Assembly (NCBI GenBank): GCA_964616875.1
Contig: CAZTSJ010000354.1
Span: forward strand, 1 to 17,019
From: RBG-16-66-20 sp964616875
Lineage (GTDB): Bacteria; Pseudomonadota; Gammaproteobacteria; Burkholderiales; SG8-39
DNA: 17,019 nt
Reading direction: 5' to 3'
Shown here piece after piece: positions 12,874 to 17,019 of this stretch. Each line of letters begins with the position of its first letter. Position 1 is the stretch's first letter. Both the position numbers and the translations under genes were made by a program. The notes under the pieces are model-generated. The model saw only the letters and a program-made list of their open reading frames with translations. It was not told the DNA's origin and did no database searches.

Positions 12874-13140
12874 TTAGCCGGAGCGCTTGCGCGCCCGGTA
12901 CCGTGCCCGCGGCTGGGCGGCGCCCGCATAGGCCTGGTCGAGCTTGTCCAGCAGGCGCAGACCTTGTCGCGCGTCGCCTCGGCCTGCGCGGATGCGGAAA
13001 CGCGTTTCGGCATCGAACTCGGCCAGCGCGGCCGTCGACAGCTCTTCGATCAATTTGTTGACGCTCACGCCACGCGCCTCGGCAAGCCGCCGTAGCCGTT
13101 CATGGGTGTCGTCAGGCACTCGGATCGTCAGCGTTCCCAT
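12874..13140 (-). CDS. Ribbon-helix-helix antitoxin (Arc/HicB-like)
   Basis: The 88-aa product starts with a ribbon-helix-helix fold: MGTLTIRVPDDTHERLRRLA (1-20) is the DNA-binding strand and first helix, and GVSVNKLIEELSTAALAEF (24-42) is the second. The rest (43-88) is basic and would contact the toxin. It pairs with the PIN toxin upstream, whose end it overlaps by 29 bases. It has a near-consensus ribosome site, AAGGAGGT (13152-13145), four bases before the ATG, unlike the toxin's TTG start. It should bind DNA as a dimer, with the palindrome at 13580-13601 as the likely operator. Confidence 0.8.
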   Translation of the reverse strand: MGTLTIRVPDDTHERLRRLAEARGVSVNKLIEELSTAALAEFDAETRFRIRAGRGDARQGLRLLDKLDQAYAGAAQPRARYRARKRSG

Positions 13141-13564
13141 AGCGACCTCCTTTCAGCAGTGTTGCCGGATCAATGACTGCAAGGCTTCCAAAGCGGAGCT
13201 CCATGCGCCCGAAATCGCGGATATTTCGCGTCACGATCGCCGTCGCACCGCCCGCGACCGCCAGCTCGACGACATGATTGTCCGATTCATCCGGCACGTT
13301 CGGCCGCCACGAGTAGTACACGCGGGTCCAGCGGCACACGCTCAGGAATGCCTCGAATAGCGCCGTGCGCTCGCTTGGAGCCAGCGCGCAACCACGGAAC
13401 AACCTTTCCCGCGAAAGCACGGCCTCGTACTCCAAGTACAGGGCCTCGCCCATCAGCGGCAGGCACTTGCGATTCAGGCAGAGCCTGAGCACTTCCCGGC
13501 TGGCCCCGCCGCTGCTCAGGCAAGCCGAGATGAAGACACTCGTGTCGAGAACGATGATACGCAA
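13112..13564 (-). CDS. PIN-domain toxin (putative TA toxin, PIN family)
   Basis: The 150-aa product is a PIN-fold ribonuclease. The acidic set is Asp7 (IIVLDTSVFISA), Glu45/Glu47 (YLEYEAVL), Asp95 (DESDNHVVELA) and Asp117 (TRNIRDFG). It belongs to the COG1569-like group usually followed by an RHH antitoxin, as here. The chosen start is TTG at 13564, with AGAGGG nine bases upstream; the catalytic Asp7 must be close to the N-terminus and no ATG is available. Toxin-first order and a 29-base overlap with the antitoxin are visible. It lies 54 bases downstream of parC on the same strand and could receive read-through from it. Confidence 0.82.
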   Translation of the reverse strand: MRIIVLDTSVFISACLSSGGASREVLRLCLNRKCLPLMGEALYLEYEAVLSRERLFRGCALAPSERTALFEAFLSVCRWTRVYYSWRPNVPDESDNHVVELAVAGGATAIVTRNIRDFGRMELRFGSLAVIDPATLLKGGRYGNADDPSA

Positions 13565-13579
13565 GGATCCCGGCCCTCT

Positions 13580-13601
13580 GTGACAGCATATATGCTATCA
13601 C
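13580..13601. promoter_or_regulatory. 22-bp operator-like palindrome upstream of the PIN/RHH pair
   Basis: GTGACAGCATA and TATGCTATCAC form an 11-bp-arm palindrome with a single mismatched pair. The centre is AT-rich (CATATATG). It lies 15 bases upstream of the toxin start, in the parC/toxin gap. The lack of a T-run and the AT centre favour an RHH antitoxin operator over a terminator. Confidence 0.7.
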
Positions 13602-13618
13602 AAGGCAAGCCGAATTAC

Positions 13619-15919
13619 CTAAGCGCCGAGCTTGTCCGGCCGGAAGCCGACGTCGCAAACCCTGCCGCGCTGGGCCCGTTTGCCGAGGTATTCGGCGAGG
13701 TCTTGCTTGCCGATTTCCGCGGTTTTCCGGGTCCGCTTGAATCCCGAAACCGTCAATGACGAACCATCGGTTACTGCGACGCCCGCGAGGGTCACCTTGT
13801 CTGGGAGCGCCATGATCTGCACGCCGACACCCCCGTTGGGGCGCACCGGCAGCTCGTCCAGCGGGAAGAGCAGGAGGCGGGCATCCGAGGAGAGCGCGGC
13901 TACCAGGGTTTTACCTGAAATTTCTGCCAAAAATACGGGCGCCAAAACCGTTGAACCCTCGGGCACGCTCATGAAGTCCTTGCCCTGCCGGGTCTTGGTG
14001 GCGAGGTCGCCCAGCTTGCACAGGAACCCGTTGCCGGCCGTGTTCGCCAGCAGCATCCGGGCCTCGGCGCTCCCCAGGCCGATCCAGGCAATGTCGTCCG
14101 GGCCCGAGTTGATGAGGGTGTTCATGGGCGCGCCGTCGCCCCGGCCGGAGGGCAATGCCGCCGCATCGACGCTGAAGCACTTGCCGCCCGCGGCGAGCAC
14201 CGTGAGCGTGTCGGTGGTCTTGCACTCGAGCTCCAGGTAGCGCGCGTCGCCGTCCTTGAAGTTCACCCCGTCCATGTCGACGCCGTGGCCGCTGCGGCCC
14301 CGCACCCAGCCCTTTTTCGACAGGATCACCGTGATCGGCTCCTCCACCACGGTGTGCTCGATGGAGGAGCGCTCGTCGGCCTTGAGCAGGGTGCGGCGCT
14401 CATCGCCATAGGTCTTTGCATCTGTTTCCAGCTCTTTGATGACCAGTTTTCTCAGGACCTTTTCGTCGCCCAGGATCTCTTTGAGGCCCTTTTTCTCGGC
14501 TTCCAGCGCCTTGCGCTCGTCGTTCAGCTTCACCCCGTCCAGCCTGGTGAGTTGCCCGAGGCGCAGGTTGACGATGTCCTCGGCCTGGCGCTCGGTGAAT
14601 TTGTATTTTTCCTGCAGCTTTCTCTTGGCCTCGGGCTGGTCTTCGCAGGCGCGGATGAGCTTGATGATCTCGTCGATCTTGACGAAGGCGAGGAGGCGCC
14701 CCATGACGATTTCGAGCCGCTCCGTGCAGCGGTTGAGGCGGAACTGGGTGCGGCGGCGGACCGTCTTGAGGCGGAATTCGCCCCATTCCTTGAGGATCGT
14801 CGCCAGGTCCTTGGTCTCGGGCAGGCCATCGAGCCCCAGCCAGGTCAGATTGAGCGCGATGCGCGACTCCAGGCTCGTGTGCACGAGCAGGGTCTTCATC
14901 GTCTCCTCGGCGCTCTGGCGCGAGGAGCGCGGTTCGATCACCAGGCGCAGCTTCGACTTGCGGTCGGATTCGTCGCGCACCGCCTCGATCTGCTCGAGCA
15001 TGAACTGCTTCAGGCGCCGCTGCTCCTGCGACACTTCCTTCTTGCCGGTGGAGGGTTTCGGGTTGACGAGCGCCTCGATCTCCTCCAGCACCTGGCGGCA
15101 GGACACACCGTGCGGCAGCTCGGTAATGACGATGCGCCACTGGGCGCGCGCCAGCTGCTCGACCTGCCAGCGCGCGCGCATGGCGATGGAGCCGCGACCG
15201 GTTTCGTAGGCGGTGCGGATCTCGTCGCGCGCCGCGATGATCTGCCCGCCACCCGGGAAATCGGGGCCCGGCATGATTGCCAGCAATTCCTTGACGGTGG
15301 TTTTCGGGTGCCTGATGACCTGCGCGGCGGCTGCGGCGACTTCCCTCAGGTTATGCGACGGAATGCGCGTGGAAAAGCCCACCGGGATGCCGAAGGAGCC
15401 ATTCAGCAGGCCGAAGGGCAGGCGCGCGGGCAGCAGCTGCGGCTCGTCGAACTTGCCGTCGTAGTTCTTCGCGAATTCGACGGTGCCTTCATTTATTTCG
15501 CTTAAAAGCAATTCTGAAAACCTCGAAAGCCTCGCTTCCGTATACCGGTAAGCCGCCGCCGAATCGCCGTCGCGGCTGCCGAAATTGCCCTGGCCGTCGA
15601 TGAGCGGATAGCGCATCGAGAAGGGCTGCGCCAGGTGCACCAGCGCCTCGTAGGTCGAGGAGTCGCCGTGCGGGTGGTACTTGCCCAGCACCTCGCCCAC
15701 GTAGCGCGCGCATTTCGCGAATCCCGGGGTACCTGTTTGATTCATTGCAAACAAAATTCTTCTTTGCACCGGCTTCAAGCCATCTGCGACTTCCGGCAGC
15801 GCCCGGGCCTTCACCGTCGAGACGGCGTACCCCAGGTAGGCCTGCGAGGCGTGCTTCTCTATCGGCGCCGCGTCGTCGCCATTTTCGTTCACGAACAGGT
15901 CAGGCGTTCTGTCGTCCAT
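13619..15919 (-). CDS. parC: DNA topoisomerase IV subunit A
   Basis: This 766-aa ParC forms the breakage-reunion subunit of topoisomerase IV, which decatenates daughter chromosomes. The winged-helix/tower region is clear: GYAVSTVKARALPEVADGLKP (30-50), KYHPHGDSSTYEALVHLAQ (80-98) and AAAYRYTEARLS, with Tyr126 as the DNA-linking tyrosine. The residues matching the E. coli quinolone-resistance positions are Ser87 and Glu91, the susceptible form. A coiled-coil segment lies near 440-510. The C-terminal part (about 540-766) is a ParC-type beta-pinwheel lacking the GyrA-box QRRGGKG. The ATG lies three bases after the stop of the small upstream gene, with no good ribosome site, so coupling is likely. 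The length is normal. Confidence 0.97.
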   Translation of the reverse strand: MDDRTPDLFVNENGDDAAPIEKHASQAYLGYAVSTVKARALPEVADGLKPVQRRILFAMNQTGTPGFAKCARYVGEVLGKYHPHGDSSTYEALVHLAQPFSMRYPLIDGQGNFGSRDGDSAAAYRYTEARLSRFSELLLSEINEGTVEFAKNYDGKFDEPQLLPARLPFGLLNGSFGIPVGFSTRIPSHNLREVAAAAAQVIRHPKTTVKELLAIMPGPDFPGGGQIIAARDEIRTAYETGRGSIAMRARWQVEQLARAQWRIVITELPHGVSCRQVLEEIEALVNPKPSTGKKEVSQEQRRLKQFMLEQIEAVRDESDRKSKLRLVIEPRSSRQSAEETMKTLLVHTSLESRIALNLTWLGLDGLPETKDLATILKEWGEFRLKTVRRRTQFRLNRCTERLEIVMGRLLAFVKIDEIIKLIRACEDQPEAKRKLQEKYKFTERQAEDIVNLRLGQLTRLDGVKLNDERKALEAEKKGLKEILGDEKVLRKLVIKELETDAKTYGDERRTLLKADERSSIEHTVVEEPITVILSKKGWVRGRSGHGVDMDGVNFKDGDARYLELECKTTDTLTVLAAGGKCFSVDAAALPSGRGDGAPMNTLINSGPDDIAWIGLGSAEARMLLANTAGNGFLCKLGDLATKTRQGKDFMSVPEGSTVLAPVFLAEISGKTLVAALSSDARLLLFPLDELPVRPNGGVGVQIMALPDKVTLAGVAVTDGSSLTVSGFKRTRKTAEIGKQDLAEYLGKRAQRGRVCDVGFRPDKLGA

Positions 15920-15922
15920 GGT

Positions 15923-16156
15923 TTATCCGAAGAGGTCGAGTTGCTTGTCTGCCATCGCGACCGCGGCTTCCACCGCGCGCCTGGCCTTTTCCAGATCGTC
16001 GCCCGCACCTGCGCGCCCTGCCGCTTCCCAAGTGTATTTGTGCCGGGCGCCTTTTTCCGTGTGTACCGTCACCTTGCCGAGCTTTTTCTTGCCGAGCCAG
16101 TACACGTGGCCGTTGTAGCCGCGTTCCCAGGAGGTTTTTTGCTTCTTTTTAGACAT
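15923..16156 (-). CDS. Small protein between parE and parC with C-terminal clamp-binding-like motif
   Basis: I do not recognise this 77-aa family. Starting at ATG 16156 (MSKKKQKTSWERG), it overlaps the parE stop by eight bases and ends three bases before parC, so it is embedded in the topoisomerase IV operon. The N-terminal half is basic (Lys3-5, Lys23-25) with a strand-rich YNGHVYWLGKKKLGKVTVH stretch (14-32). An acidic/Ala-rich helix (54-70) follows, and it ends in KQLDLFG. Residues 72-76, QLDLF, equal the known consensus of the bacterial sliding-clamp-binding pentapeptide, QL(S/D)LF. Operon position and motif suggest a link between the replication clamp and topoisomerase IV; this is inference. 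The frame is also open upstream to 16234, but that start would overlap parE by 86 bases. Confidence 0.75.
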   Translation of the reverse strand: MSKKKQKTSWERGYNGHVYWLGKKKLGKVTVHTEKGARHKYTWEAAGRAGAGDDLEKARRAVEAAVAMADKQLDLFG

Positions 16157-17019
16157 CCGCTTCGACGCTACGCCAGTGCTCGCGCATCCAATTCCTTCGT
16201 TCCTCAGCTTCACCGGCATCCATGAGTTTTTCAAAAATCTCTTTGACCTTTAAAAAATTCTTTGGATTAAATTCCATTCGAACCAATCGCCGCGAATCCG
16301 GGTTCATCGAGGTTTCCCAGAGCTGCTCGGGGTTCATTTCTCCCAGGCCCTTGAAGCGCGAGATTTCCCAGGAATCCTCCCGCACCTTGTCTTTCTTCAG
16401 CGCCCGCAGGGTCTCATCCAGCTCTTCGTCGTCCAGGCAGTAGATGCGCCGGGCAGGTTTTCCTTTGCCTTGCGAGGGGATCTCGACCTTGAAGAGGGGC
16501 GCCTGCGAGACGTAGATGCGGCCAGTCTCGACGAGTTTCGGCGCGTGCATGAAGAAAAACGTCAAGAGCAGGGCCTGGATGTGGCCGCCGTCCACGTCGG
16601 CGTCGGTCATGATGATGACCTTGCCGTAGCGGATGCCGGAGAGGTCCGGCGTGTCCTCGGCGCCGTGCGGATCGACGCCGATGGCGGTGGCGATCGCCTG
16701 CAGTTCCTTGTTGGCGAGCACGGTGCGCGCGTCCTTCGACATGGAATTGAGCACCTTGCCGCGCAACGGCAGGATGGCCTGGGTTTCCTTGTCGCGCGCT
16801 TCCTTGGCCGAGCCGCCCGCCGAATCGCCCTCGACCATGAAAAGTTCGTTCCGAGAAGTGTCGTCCGAGGCACACTCGACCAGCTTGCCGGGCAGCGTCG
16901 CCACGCCCGAGCCCTTCTTGCGCTCGAACTTCTTGCCCTTGGAGAGGCGCGCCAGGGCCTGTTCGATCGCCAGCTCGACGATTTTCCTGCCCTCGTCCGG
17001 GTGCTGGCTGAGCCAGAGC
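16149..17019 (-). CDS. parE: DNA topoisomerase IV subunit B, C-terminal part (5' end outside the window)
   Basis: The frame is open to the window edge, so this is the C-terminal 289 residues of ParE, the ATPase subunit of topoisomerase IV. It begins LWLSQHPDEGRKIVELAIEQ, then GVATLPGKL. The TOPRIM domain follows, with FMVEGDSAGGSA (catalytic Glu), ILPLRGKVLN and MTDADVDGGHI (DxDxD magnesium site). The C-terminal RFKGLGEMNPEQLWETSMNP and LMDAGEAEERRNWM motifs are standard ParE/GyrB endings. With ParC it forms the A2B2 enzyme that separates replicated chromosomes. The stop overlaps the start of the 77-aa gene. The last 100 bases have markedly AT-rich codons. Confidence 0.96.
   Translation of the reverse strand, partial: LWLSQHPDEGRKIVELAIEQALARLSKGKKFERKKGSGVATLPGKLVECASDDTSRNELFMVEGDSAGGSAKEARDKETQAILPLRGKVLNSMSKDARTVLANKELQAIATAIGVDPHGAEDTPDLSGIRYGKVIIMTDADVDGGHIQALLLTFFFMHAPKLVETGRIYVSQAPLFKVEIPSQGKGKPARRIYCLDDEELDETLRALKKDKVREDSWEISRFKGLGEMNPEQLWETSMNPDSRRLVRMEFNPKNFLKVKEIFEKLMDAGEAEERRNWMREHWRSVEADV

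Noticed and set aside
14285..15505. Plus-strand frame of 406 codons opposite parC
   Set aside because: It lies wholly within parC, which is certain from its motifs; the translation is a Leu/Asp/Arg-rich artefact.
16157..16234. Upstream extension of the 77-aa gene to the ATG at 16234
   Set aside because: It would overlap the end of parE by 86 bases and adds sequence that is just parE read in another frame. The ATG at 16156 gives the usual short overlap.

Overview
The window is 17 kb of GC-rich bacterial chromosome with tightly packed genes and many 4-nt start/stop overlaps. It probably comes from a betaproteobacterium. That inference rests on the long (89 aa) second-type IF-1 near an RhlE-like helicase, the parE-parC pair, the DUF2889 protein, and scattered copies of a GGGGTCAGACCC-type palindrome that I associate with this class. 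No rRNA, tRNA, CRISPR array, insertion sequence or complete prophage is visible. The longest stretch without a gene is under about 150 bases.

Layout. 1-2430 is an accessory-looking segment: the decayed 3' end of an HNH endonuclease gene, an ORF6N-domain gene (minus) with a perfect 14-bp-stem inverted repeat inside its coding sequence, a lone PD-(D/E)XK nuclease with four cysteines, and a HigB-HigA toxin-antitoxin pair with its own promoter. 2439-4514 holds the YajD HNH protein (minus), a DEDDy 3'-5' exonuclease, an unknown gene and a secreted MORN-repeat protein. 4508-5552 is a minus-strand cluster: PIN-domain protein, GIY-YIG protein, and an internally deleted MazG-like gene. 5662-8399 carries the RhlE-like DEAD-box helicase, a secreted protein, IF-1 and a DUF2889 protein. 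8486-9129 is a Phd-type antitoxin/VapC pair. 9158-12829 (minus) is an overlapping operon of a winged-helix regulator, a membrane GGDEF diguanylate cyclase and a secreted alpha/beta hydrolase. 12874-13564 (minus) is a PIN toxin/RHH antitoxin pair. 13619-17019 (minus) encodes topoisomerase IV (ParE partial, ParC) with a 77-aa protein between the subunits.

The core genes concern DNA topology, translation initiation and RNA remodelling. Between them sit three toxin-antitoxin modules, one further PIN protein and several small nucleases. Two genes, HNH and MazG-like, appear to have lost internal segments that carry catalytic residues.

The most interesting signals are: (1) the small protein between parE and parC, which ends in QLDLFG, a perfect match to the bacterial sliding-clamp-binding pentapeptide; (2) the perfect inverted repeat inside the ORF6N gene; (3) toxin-antitoxin promoters whose predicted start sites fall at or next to the start codon, suggesting leaderless mRNAs; (4) a dispersed palindrome that supplies the last codons of the helicase gene. 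All functions are read from sequence motifs and recalled family knowledge; no database search was run.
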